From the NCBI GenBank assembly GCA_001689535.1, contig LUJP01000054.1:1-15687 (forward strand): a stretch of 15,687 bases of DNA, given 5' to 3'. The DNA comes from Bacteroidales bacterium M5 (lineage in GTDB: Bacteria > Bacteroidota > Bacteroidia > Bacteroidales > Muribaculaceae). The position numbers and the translations under genes were made by a program. Of this stretch, positions 1-6,884 are shown in pieces. Position 1 is the stretch's first letter, and each line of letters starts with the position of its first letter. The notes beneath the pieces were generated by a model. The model was given only the letters and a program-made list of their open reading frames with translations. It was not told the origin of the DNA and ran no database searches.

Positions 1-507
1 AACAAATATTGGGGAACCGGCTCTAAAGGTGAAGTGTATGTGACCGACGAGGCATGGATGGTACGCCGTCCGTATGGCAACGGAGCGTTTGTTATGGAAT
101 TATATAAGCCTCTTGAAGGTTATACCGTAGCGGAGGCTGTGAGTGCCGGTGTCGGTGTTTCCTACGACCGGAATATCAACTTAGGCTTGCCTAAGGTCAA
201 TCTCGAATCGGAGATTGATTTCAAAAAAGTTCTGAAGAGCATGGGACTTTCGCACGCGCTTGATGAGATGGCCGATTATTCCGGGATGTCTGATACAAAA
301 CTGATGATTGAGAAAATATTCCAGAAATCAAAAATTGAAATCGACGAGAACGGGACAAAGGTCGTGTCTGTAACTACAATCTCCGGTGCGACTTCAACAG
401 CACCACCTAAAGATGTTGATTTCAATCTTAATCATCCGTTTGGGTTTGTTATACGCGAAACGAGCACAAATGTCATAGTGGCTATGGGCAAGATTTCAGA
501 ACTTTGA
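1..507 (+). CDS. Serpin, 3' part only (5' end outside window)
   Basis: The reading frame is open from base 1, so this is the C-terminal 168 residues of a longer gene; the GTG at 34 is internal, not a start. The serpin C-terminal signature is clear: a hinge DENGTK, a reactive-centre loop, then DFNLNHPFGFVIRET and a final strand ending AMGKISEL. Upstream of the hinge, GNGAFVMELYKPLE and EAVSAGVG match the third serpin of this window (2618-3838) almost word for word, so the two are paralogues. The hinge has the usual Gly at P15 and Thr at P14, but P12-P9 are VVSV instead of small Ala/Gly residues. Serpins trap proteases by inserting the cleaved loop into beta-sheet A. The gene ends six bases before the next serpin, so they are co-transcribed. 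Membrane anchoring is inferred from the siblings; the N-terminus is not visible. Confidence 0.9.
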   Translation, partial: NKYWGTGSKGEVYVTDEAWMVRRPYGNGAFVMELYKPLEGYTVAEAVSAGVGVSYDRNINLGLPKVNLESEIDFKKVLKSMGLSHALDEMADYSGMSDTKLMIEKIFQKSKIEIDENGTKVVSVTTISGATSTAPPKDVDFNLNHPFGFVIRETSTNVIVAMGKISEL

Positions 508-513
508 TAAAAA

Positions 514-1770
514 ATGAAGAATATAAATTGGATTAAATTTATCGCAGTAAGTCTTGTTGCGGTTTTATTGGCCATAACCACATTTTCATGCAGTGATCAC
601 GTCCCAGACAATCCTGAGGACTCTGAAGAACACTGGGAGTTGAAGCAATATTTTTTTTCCTACAGATTGACCTCTTATATCGGAAAGCGGTTATGGGAGG
701 CTGAGACTACCAATAATAAATTGGAAAACCAGAATTTGGTTATTTCTCCGGTTGGTGTCACAATGACTCTCTCCATGCTTGCTAACGGAGTGGAAGGAAA
801 AGCCAAAGAGGAATTGGAAAATCTATTGTTACCGGTCGATTCTGAATTAGAAGTATATTCTACTCTGGAGGATCTGAATAGGTTTAACAAGGAATTTGCT
901 GAAGAACTCCAAGGATTGGATTTCAAATCAAAAACAATTGTTAAAAATTCGCTGTGGTGCGCTGAAGATATCAATCTGAATGCAGACTTTGGGAAAACCA
1001 TATCGAAATATTATGGTAAAATGTGCCGGGAAAATGATATCTCGTCAGCATTCAATGAATGGTGTTCAGCAGAATCCTCGGGAATGATTGCCGATATTCT
1101 CTCGGAAAAGAATCCGGCCTCACTGGTCTTAAGCAATTTATTCTCTTTTTCGTCTTCTCCAGCCCGTCAATTCTATAAAATTGATGACGGTAAGTTTGTA
1201 AATGCCGACGGTGAAGAGAAGAAAGTGGAAATGCTTTCAACTTATCTTATGGAGGTTCCGTGGACACGGACAACTACAGCCGAAATCATTAAGGTGTCAT
1301 TGGGAGAAGGCGGACGTGAAACCGGCTTACAGCTCATTCTGGCAATACCCAATGAGGGGGCGGATAAAAACCTTTCCAATGTGTTTGATGGGGAATATAT
1401 AGAAGGAACTCCACCTTATTCCGCTCCATATTATAATGTCGCTCTTACTATACCTTCTTTTACGGTTGAATCCCGGTTTGATATAAGAGACTGTGGAGAA
1501 GCCCTTGGCATAGGAAGCATTTGTGATCCGTCCCTGAAATTGCCGCGAATGATTTCATCGGGAGATGCCAGGTTGGATGGACTGATACAGGCAAGTAAGA
1601 TTGAATTCAATGAGTCCGGTTTTAATTCCACTCAGGTAAGTGCCGCCGAAATGAGTCGAGGCGGAGAGCTGATTGGAGGTTCAAAACAGATCTCAATCAA
1701 CGGGCCTTTCGCGTTCCAGATTACTGACGATAAAATGATATTAATGCTTGGTAGAATTTTTAATCTTTAA
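514..1770 (+). CDS. Divergent serpin lipoprotein
   Basis: 418 residues. A hydrophobic signal peptide ends in the lipobox TFSC (Cys26), followed by SDHVPDNPEDSEE; this acid-rich start resembles the surface-export signal described for Bacteroidetes lipoproteins. Serpin landmarks are NLVISPVGVTMTLSMLANGVEG (about 74-95), FNEWCSAESSGMIADIL (about 180-196), and GPFAFQI near the C-terminus (397-403). Two features differ from inhibitory serpins. The breach-region Trp of the segment after helix F is absent (LFSFSSSPARQF, where siblings have HTW or QGW). The hinge ESGFNSTQ puts a bulky Phe370 at P14, where inhibitory serpins carry Thr or Ser. The function may therefore be altered or non-inhibitory; this is inference. 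It starts six bases after the preceding serpin and ends at a terminator hairpin, so it is the last gene of that transcript. The ATG at 514 is the only start giving a complete signal peptide. Confidence 0.9.
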   Translation: MKNINWIKFIAVSLVAVLLAITTFSCSDHVPDNPEDSEEHWELKQYFFSYRLTSYIGKRLWEAETTNNKLENQNLVISPVGVTMTLSMLANGVEGKAKEELENLLLPVDSELEVYSTLEDLNRFNKEFAEELQGLDFKSKTIVKNSLWCAEDINLNADFGKTISKYYGKMCRENDISSAFNEWCSAESSGMIADILSEKNPASLVLSNLFSFSSSPARQFYKIDDGKFVNADGEEKKVEMLSTYLMEVPWTRTTTAEIIKVSLGEGGRETGLQLILAIPNEGADKNLSNVFDGEYIEGTPPYSAPYYNVALTIPSFTVESRFDIRDCGEALGIGSICDPSLKLPRMISSGDARLDGLIQASKIEFNESGFNSTQVSAAEMSRGGELIGGSKQISINGPFAFQITDDKMILMLGRIFNL

Positions 1771-1786
1771 GAGGAGCACATTAAAA

Positions 1787-1830
1787 AATGGGATGCCGCG
1801 CTTCCGGGAACGGGGGCGCGGTATCTCATT
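1787..1830 (+). terminator. Stem-loop terminator after serpin 2
   Basis: A 15-pair stem joins 1787-1801 and 1816-1830 (two G-T wobbles) around a 14-base loop. An A-run precedes it and TTGTTTCC follows, so it may work in both directions. Near-identical hairpins follow the other two serpin genes at 3879-3922 and 6859-6900. Confidence 0.7.
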
Positions 1831-1865
1831 GTTTCCCACCTCGGGGTCAGGATGACCTGGTAAAA

Positions 1866-2004
1866 GTTAAATAGGGTTAAAATCCGAGGGATTCATGCAG
1901 TCTTTCGCCTTTTTCTGACTCGTTAGAGTAGAACGCCGTTTTCATTTGAGAGGATGACGCCGAAAAGTAACGTCCAAATATCTAAATACCAATAAAAATG
2001 TAAA
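1866..2004 (+). promoter_or_regulatory. Conserved leader/promoter region of cassette 1
   Basis: This lies between a terminator and a lipoprotein start and is kept base for base in cassette 2, so it must hold the promoter. No exact TAnnTTTG is present. The best candidate is TTTG at 1945-1948, then 19 bases, then a weak TAACGTCC at 1968-1975. A small hairpin (about 1914-1932; TCT-ACTC paired with GAGT-AGA, one bulged G) and a seven-codon ORF (1895-1918, MQSFAFF) also lie here. The start codon is preceded by an A-rich stretch instead of a Shine-Dalgarno sequence. Confidence 0.45.
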
Positions 2005-2066
2005 ATGAAAAAACTTCTTTGCATGTTGCTTACCGCTGTGCTGGCGGGATGCACGAATGAATCTCC
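1866..2066 (+). repeat. Direct repeat copy 1: leader plus signal-peptide codons
   Basis: These 201 bases are identical to 3960-4160 without gaps, except for one base (G at 2040, A at 4134, a synonymous change). The repeat covers 139 bases of leader and the first 20 or so codons of the C10-type gene. Identity stops abruptly after the lipobox region, and the rest of the two proteins is strongly diverged. The copies are 2094 bases apart and flank one complete C10-serpin cassette. Confidence 0.95.
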
Positions 2067-2604
2067 TGTAAATCATGAGCCTGAGACCTGTCCGGTTGAG
2101 CCGGCAGCCGATGCCAGACTGCTGATTGATCCGCAGTCGCGGACCCTTGATTCTTCTGATGCGGCTAAGGTCGCAATGTTGTTCCAAAAACGTGCGACGG
2201 GGTCGTCAAGCCGTACAGGGGGAGGCTCATCTTACCCGATTGTCACTACAATCACTGACGAGGCTTCGGGCAATCCGCTGCTTTATATCGTCAATCATGG
2301 GGATAACGGAGGTTTCGCGATAGTAAGCGCATCGAAAATGACGGAGCCATTATTGGCCTATTCCGAAAGTGGAAATCCCGGAATGCTATTAGATCAAGAC
2401 CCGGGTGATCCATATTACGATTACGCTATTAAGTATGTAGGAGAGAACCCGTCGTATGATGCCTATGCATCGTATACTGACTGTTTCCATATGAACATGG
2501 GAGCCAAAGGAGTTTGCGACGCCTGGTATACTTTTAATATATATGGCGGATCTGTTGCCGGTTATAAGGATAACCTTAACATGATAGTGCCAGTTAAACC
2601 TTAA
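2005..2604 (+). CDS. C10/streptopain-type lipoprotein without catalytic core
   Basis: 199 residues with lipobox LAGC (Cys16). Residues 1-20 are identical to the full-length C10 peptidase at 4099-5541. Residues 33-123 align with that enzyme's Spi-like prodomain (LLIDPQSRTLDSSDAAKVAM, then GGFAIVSASK and LAYSESGN). Residues about 137-199 align with its extreme C-terminus (FHMNMG at 161-166, then a Trp-Tyr and a VPVKP ending). About 295 residues in between, with the nucleophile Cys and catalytic His, are missing, yet the frame is intact, so the protein cannot be a peptidase. Free prodomain-like proteins (Spi, MEROPS I69) are known inhibitors encoded beside C10 peptidases in streptococci and Bacteroides, which makes an inhibitor or decoy plausible. 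The alternative is a deletion remnant. The next serpin starts 13 bases later, so they share a transcript. Confidence 0.8.
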   Translation: MKKLLCMLLTAVLAGCTNESPVNHEPETCPVEPAADARLLIDPQSRTLDSSDAAKVAMLFQKRATGSSSRTGGGSSYPIVTTITDEASGNPLLYIVNHGDNGGFAIVSASKMTEPLLAYSESGNPGMLLDQDPGDPYYDYAIKYVGENPSYDAYASYTDCFHMNMGAKGVCDAWYTFNIYGGSVAGYKDNLNMIVPVKP

Positions 2605-2617
2605 AATAGTTGTTATT

Positions 2618-3838
2618 ATGATTTTTGAAAAAAAATATATCTGGATAAGTATTGCTGTAAGTTGTTCGTTGTTAATAGCCTCATGCAGTAATGACGAGCC
2701 CCAGACAGCGGGAGAAGCTCCTTTAAGAAAAATCGAATTGGAGGCCTTCCAGTTAGATTATCTGCAAGCGACAAATAAATTTGCCGATAACCTTTGGTCG
2801 CAACTGAATCAGTCGGAACCTAAAACAGTAAATTTTGTTTTTTCTCCCCTGTCTCTACAAATGAACTTATCACTGCTGGCAAATGCAGCAGATGGAGAGT
2901 CCCAGCAGGAATTGATAAATGTTTTATTGCCTGATTTTGGAGGGGAAGGCACGATTGAGAAATTAAATGAATTAAATCATAAGCTCCTTCAGGATCTTCC
3001 GAGTACAGATACCAAGGCTAAAATAAAAATTGCTTCTTCTGTATGGGTTGACCGGAATATAGAATTAAAGCAGTCATTTGGAGATCGCACGCAATGTTAT
3101 GGATCGATACTTTTCAGATTCACGCCAAATACTGCAGATGCTTTAAATGACATCAATAAGTGGTTTTCAAAGACAACAGACGGAATGATGGGTGAAGTCT
3201 TTAAGGTTTTGCCTGAGGGGGATGTACTGTTTATTAATTCCCTCTGTTTTCATCATACTTGGTCACGTCCGTTTGATTCATCCAAAACCAAGGAGAACTG
3301 GTTTTATTCCGAGTCGGGTAATACATCCAAGGTCGAGATGCTCAATGATGCATTCACAGGAAAAGTATTTGCATCAGAAAAAGCATGGATGATTCGTCTT
3401 CCTTATGGTAATGGCGCTTTCGTTATGGAGCTATATAAGCCTTTAGAGAACTTTGACGTGTCGGAGGCGGTCAGTGCCGGAGTTGGGGAACCGTATGATT
3501 GTAGAATAATTCTTTCTATGCCCAAATTCAAATTTACCCATGAAGTCGATTTTATGGATGTATTAAAATCAATGGGTGTAGAAAAAGCTTTAGATGGTTT
3601 TGGAAGATTAACACATCTGACAGATAACATACTGAAGATAGATAAGATTATCCAGAAAACCCTTATAGAAGTAGATGAGAAGGGGACTAAAGTTGAAACA
3701 TACTCAAGTATAAATATGCCTGGAGATTATATTCCACCATCTACTGTCGATTTTAATCTGAACCATCCCTTCGGCTTTATAATCCGTGAAACAAGTACCG
3801 GTGCCGTGATTGCCATGAGCAAGATATGTGAACTTTGA
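2618..3838 (+). CDS. Serpin lipoprotein (cassette 1)
   Basis: 406 residues. The signal peptide ends in lipobox IASC (Cys23) followed by SNDEP, consistent with a surface lipoprotein. Serpin elements run in order: NFVFSPLSLQMNLSLLANAADG (about 72-93), INKWFSKTTDGMMGEVF (about 179-195), INSLCFHHTWSRPF (206-219, breach Trp present), GNGAFVMELYKPLE (264-277), hinge DEKGTKVETY (353-362), loop, then DFNLNHPFGFIIRET. P15 Gly and P14 Thr are as in inhibitory serpins; P12-P9 (VETY) are not the usual small residues. The loop from P17 Glu to the Pro of NHPF spans 30 positions, the same as in serpin 1, yet its sequence is different. The gene follows the C10-type remnant by 13 bases; that junction (TAAAATAGTT) resembles the C10-serpin junction of cassette 2. 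It probably inhibits an extracellular serine or cysteine protease; the target is unknown. Confidence 0.92.
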   Translation: MIFEKKYIWISIAVSCSLLIASCSNDEPQTAGEAPLRKIELEAFQLDYLQATNKFADNLWSQLNQSEPKTVNFVFSPLSLQMNLSLLANAADGESQQELINVLLPDFGGEGTIEKLNELNHKLLQDLPSTDTKAKIKIASSVWVDRNIELKQSFGDRTQCYGSILFRFTPNTADALNDINKWFSKTTDGMMGEVFKVLPEGDVLFINSLCFHHTWSRPFDSSKTKENWFYSESGNTSKVEMLNDAFTGKVFASEKAWMIRLPYGNGAFVMELYKPLENFDVSEAVSAGVGEPYDCRIILSMPKFKFTHEVDFMDVLKSMGVEKALDGFGRLTHLTDNILKIDKIIQKTLIEVDEKGTKVETYSSINMPGDYIPPSTVDFNLNHPFGFIIRETSTGAVIAMSKICEL

Positions 3839-3908
3839 GAGAAACGCACGGGGTGGCGCATGATGCCGCCCTATATAAAATGAGATGCCGCGCTTCCGGG
3901 AACGGGGG
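3819..3908 (+). repeat. Direct repeat, serpin 3' end and flank, copy 1
   Basis: These 90 bases match 6795-6884 without gaps at roughly 93 percent identity. They cover the last serpin codons (KICEL and stop), about 40 bases of flank and the left side of the terminator hairpin. The pair marks the downstream end of the duplicated C10-serpin-terminator unit. Confidence 0.85.
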
Positions 3909-3922
3909 CGCGGTATCTCATT
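3879..3922 (+). terminator. Stem-loop terminator after cassette 1
   Basis: The stem pairs 3879-3893 with 3908-3922: 15 pairs, one G-T wobble, and the same 14-base loop as the hairpin at 1787-1830. TTGTTTCC follows. The only arm difference from copy 1 (A for G at 3883) turns a G-T wobble into an A-T pair, so pairing is kept. Confidence 0.7.
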
Positions 3923-3959
3923 GTTTCCGTCCCCTCGGAGTCAGAATTATCTTGCAAAT

Positions 3960-4098
3960 GTTAAATAGGGTTAAAATCCGAGGGATTCATGCAGTCTTTC
4001 GCCTTTTTCTGACTCGTTAGAGTAGAACGCCGTTTTCATTTGAGAGGATGACGCCGAAAAGTAACGTCCAAATATCTAAATACCAATAAAAATGTAAA
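3960..4098 (+). promoter_or_regulatory. Conserved leader/promoter region of cassette 2
   Basis: Identical to 1866-2004. It contains the same weak promoter candidate (TTTG, 19 bases, TAACGTCC), the same seven-codon ORF (3989-4012) and the same small hairpin. Both cassettes should therefore respond to the same regulator. Confidence 0.45.
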
Positions 4099-4160
4099 AT
4101 GAAAAAACTTCTTTGCATGTTGCTTACCGCTGTACTGGCGGGATGCACGAATGAATCTCC
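3960..4160 (+). repeat. Direct repeat copy 2: leader plus signal-peptide codons
   Basis: This is the partner of 1866-2066: 201 bases, one mismatch. It spans the leader of the full-length C10 gene, its start codon and the first 20 or so codons. Divergence begins immediately afterwards. Confidence 0.95.
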
Positions 4161-5541
4161 GAAGGAGCGTGTGCCGGAGATCTGTCCTGTGGAGGAGGAT
4201 GCGACATCAGGACTTCTGATTGATTCGCGGTCTAAAACCGTTGATTCATCGGATGCAGTAAAAGTCGCCATGGCCTTCATGGGAAAAGAATCGGGCCATA
4301 GCCGGTCGCAAATCCTTGCACTGCCTCATACGGAGACCGTGACGGATCCGGAGACAGGAAAAGAATTGCTGCATGTCATCAACTGGCCCGGCGAGGGAGG
4401 GTTTGTCATTGTCAGCGCCACCAAGTCGGCGCCCCCGGTCCTGGCTTACTCGGAAACCGGCAATTTTCCTACAGGAGAGACGGAGCCTACATCCGACCTG
4501 CTGGAAGGCCTGAAAATGTCAGTCATGGCATTGTCGGAGCTTCCTGAGGACTCTCTTCTGCGCATAAATGCCCTGAACTGGGCATTATATGAGAAGCCGG
4601 AACCGGTCTCAGCAATGTCGCGGTCCATAAGCATGGAAATGCAGGAGAAGATGAACAAGAAAATCGCAAAAATGAAAGCCGCAGGCTGGAATTGTGCGGG
4701 CAACATCACGGCAGCCCGTTACCGTCTGCCCGACAGCGAATATGAAGCCCTATTCAGAGATGCCTCCCAGTGGAGTAATCCCCAATATAATATTGAGGAA
4801 GTCTCATTGTGTTTCATAAAGGAGGAGAAGCTTAACATCACCGGTCCTTTATTGGCCACACAATGGCACCAGGAAGCACCGTACAATGTTGTTCCGGTTT
4901 ATAGACAATTAAATATTAATAAAAAAGTAGCCGGTTGTGCTCCGATAGCAATTGCACAGATAGCTAATTACCACCGTTTCCCGACGAAATACAAATGGGA
5001 TAATTTGTTGGATGATGCTGCCAATGGTCTGGCAATGAACCTCTATGAACTGATGGGTGATATAAGTGATTATTGCAAAGCTGACTTTAAAGAGGGGAAA
5101 ACATCAGTATCCCCGGGGAATGACGTGGTTGGCATACAAAAACTTGGATACCTCAATGCTTCCTATAATACTGTTTCGTTGTCCCTGATGAGCAGCATGA
5201 TAAAGGGAAACAATCCTTTCTATATGAGAGGTGAAGGCAGTGACGGTCATGCCTGGGTCTGCGACGGTTATCAGGAGCGAAGGTTTCCCGGTGTTATCTC
5301 GGTAGTTGCCGTTAAGTCACCGATGATTGATCTGGGCTACGACGAAGAGACCGGTTACTTTGACATAAGTTTCAATTACTACAGTAAAGAGGAATCCGCC
5401 ATACTCCCTGATTATTTCCACATGAACATGGGTAATGGTAAAAACGGCGGAGATGGCTGGTACCATTATTTTGACGGTAAGATTACCGGAATTAAATATC
5501 CCAATAATCAGCGATTTGTTCCAATGATACGACCTAAATGA
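4099..5541 (+). CDS. C10 family (streptopain/SpeB-like) cysteine peptidase lipoprotein
   Basis: 480 residues. Lipobox LAGC (Cys16), then a Spi-like prodomain (about 33-125: DSSDAVKVAM, GGFVIVSATK, LAYSETGN), a linker, and a papain-fold catalytic domain starting near PLLATQWHQEAPYN (250-263). The nucleophile is Cys280 in GCAPIAIAQIANYH, the C10 motif; the catalytic His384 lies in DGHAWVCDGY; the Asn is Asn443 in FHMNMG. The canonical motif after that Asn is NWGW; here it is NMGN, so the conserved active-site Trp is replaced by Met, which may lower activity. Family members are secreted zymogens that cut themselves free of the prodomain. The prodomain half is GC-rich and the catalytic half clearly AT-richer, changing near 4780. 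A serpin follows 22 bases later, presumably on the same transcript. Confidence 0.9.
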   Translation: MKKLLCMLLTAVLAGCTNESPKERVPEICPVEEDATSGLLIDSRSKTVDSSDAVKVAMAFMGKESGHSRSQILALPHTETVTDPETGKELLHVINWPGEGGFVIVSATKSAPPVLAYSETGNFPTGETEPTSDLLEGLKMSVMALSELPEDSLLRINALNWALYEKPEPVSAMSRSISMEMQEKMNKKIAKMKAAGWNCAGNITAARYRLPDSEYEALFRDASQWSNPQYNIEEVSLCFIKEEKLNITGPLLATQWHQEAPYNVVPVYRQLNINKKVAGCAPIAIAQIANYHRFPTKYKWDNLLDDAANGLAMNLYELMGDISDYCKADFKEGKTSVSPGNDVVGIQKLGYLNASYNTVSLSLMSSMIKGNNPFYMRGEGSDGHAWVCDGYQERRFPGVISVVAVKSPMIDLGYDEETGYFDISFNYYSKEESAILPDYFHMNMGNGKNGGDGWYHYFDGKITGIKYPNNQRFVPMIRPK

Positions 5542-5563
5542 TAACCAGTAAAATAGTTTGGAT

Positions 5564-6814
5564 ATGAGAAAAACAATTAAGTATGTAGCCCTTTTAGGAG
5601 CCTTGTTACTCGTTGGCATTCTTTTGCCGTCGTGTAGCGATTCGGACGAACCGGATGGTAATGATTATGCTCCTAATAAATGGATTACCCTTGATAGTGA
5701 AGAAGGTGAATATGTGAAGGCCTCACGCATATTCTCAGAGAATCTTTGGCATGCCATGAATGCAGATCTGGAATACAAGGATAAAAACTTTATTTTTTCG
5801 CCTTTGGCTCTGCATATCAATCTGTCTATGGCGGCCAATGGAGCATCCGGACAGACACGCAAGCTGTTTACCGACGTTCTTCTCCCCGGGATTTCTAATC
5901 CGTCGCTGGATAGGCTGAATCAGCTTTACCGAACGCTGATAGAGGAAATACCACAGACCGATGTCAAAGCACAATATCAGTTGTCAACTTCGATGTGGTA
6001 CGGCAACGACCTTCAACTGAAGGAAAATTATGTAAATACTCTAAGAGATTATTATTCCACGCCGACATTTGCATACACAAAAAAGTCAGAGCAGGCAAAG
6101 AATGCTGTCAATGAGTGGTTCGCTGAGGCTACCGGAGGAGAGATGAAAGAATATCTGCAATATGCCCCAACAGAAGATTTCTTTTTCCTTGGTTCAATGA
6201 GGTTCAAACAAGGATGGACATTTGAATTCGATAAATCAAAGACGAAGCAGGATAATTTCTACTGTCAGTCAGGAAAGGTTGTACGGGTTCCTATGATGTG
6301 TCAAACCAGAGAAGATGCAAGGGTTTACGCACATTCAAAAAGCCTTAGGGCAATTTTAAGCTTTGGCAATGGTGGTTTTGTGCTTCATCTTATCAAGCCT
6401 GATGAAGGATGCACGGTTGACGAAGCAGTTGAAGACATGACTCTTGGAGAACCATACAACCGTACTGTGAATTTAAAACTACCAAAGTTTTCTCTTGCGT
6501 CAAACATTGAATTTTTGGATTTACTCCGCTCAATCGGGCTTGAAGAGGCTTTGAATGGGAATGGCGATTATTCGGGTGCTACTGAGAATGAATTCAGTTT
6601 GTGGGGTACGAATCAAAGTTCAATGTTTGAACTTGATGAGAAGGGTGTGGCATACAAGGCCGAATCATCTTCCTCGGGGAAGCCGGGTGATATTACGGCT
6701 CCGGGTCCGCCTCCGGAGGTAATTGATTTCTTCCTGGACCATCCCTTTGCATTTGAGATATATGAAATGAGCACAGGTACCAAAATCGCGATGGGCAAGA
6801 TATGTGAACTTTGA
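5564..6814 (+). CDS. Serpin lipoprotein (cassette 2)
   Basis: 416 residues from the ATG at 5564; an in-frame TTG at 5558 is possible but unlikely. Signal peptide with lipobox LPSC (Cys24), then SDSDEPDGND, a strongly acidic start suggesting surface exposure. Landmarks are NFIFSPLALHINLSMAANGASG (75-96), VNEWFAEATGGEMKEYL (182-198), MRFKQGWTFEF (212-222, breach Trp present), GNGGFVLHLIKP (268-279), hinge DEKGVAYKAE (358-367), then FFLDHPFAFEIYE. P14 is Val362 instead of Thr or Ser. The loop is about five residues longer than in serpins 1 and 3 and rich in Ser, Gly and Pro, so the P1 site cannot be placed. It is the second gene of cassette 2, after the full-length C10 peptidase, and ends at the third hairpin. 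Target protease unknown; inhibition or restraint of the partner peptidase is a hypothesis. Confidence 0.92.
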   Translation: MRKTIKYVALLGALLLVGILLPSCSDSDEPDGNDYAPNKWITLDSEEGEYVKASRIFSENLWHAMNADLEYKDKNFIFSPLALHINLSMAANGASGQTRKLFTDVLLPGISNPSLDRLNQLYRTLIEEIPQTDVKAQYQLSTSMWYGNDLQLKENYVNTLRDYYSTPTFAYTKKSEQAKNAVNEWFAEATGGEMKEYLQYAPTEDFFFLGSMRFKQGWTFEFDKSKTKQDNFYCQSGKVVRVPMMCQTREDARVYAHSKSLRAILSFGNGGFVLHLIKPDEGCTVDEAVEDMTLGEPYNRTVNLKLPKFSLASNIEFLDLLRSIGLEEALNGNGDYSGATENEFSLWGTNQSSMFELDEKGVAYKAESSSSGKPGDITAPGPPPEVIDFFLDHPFAFEIYEMSTGTKIAMGKICEL

Positions 6815-6884
6815 GAGAAACACACGGGGTGGTCCGTGATGCCGCCCTATATAAAAAGGGATGCCGCGCTTCCGGGAACGGGGG
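6795..6884 (+). repeat. Direct repeat, serpin 3' end and flank, copy 2
   Basis: Partner of 3819-3908, 2976 bases away, with about six differences in 90 bases. It ends inside the terminator hairpin, where the right arm differs from copy 1. Confidence 0.85.

Noticed and set aside
1866..4160. Insertion sequence or integron-type recombination site at the repeated leaders
   Set aside because: The repeats are direct, contain start codons and signal-peptide codons, and show no transposase or terminal inverted repeats; segmental duplication explains them better.
5558..5563. TTG start for the fourth serpin
   Set aside because: The ATG six bases later gives a better signal peptide start (MRKTIKY).
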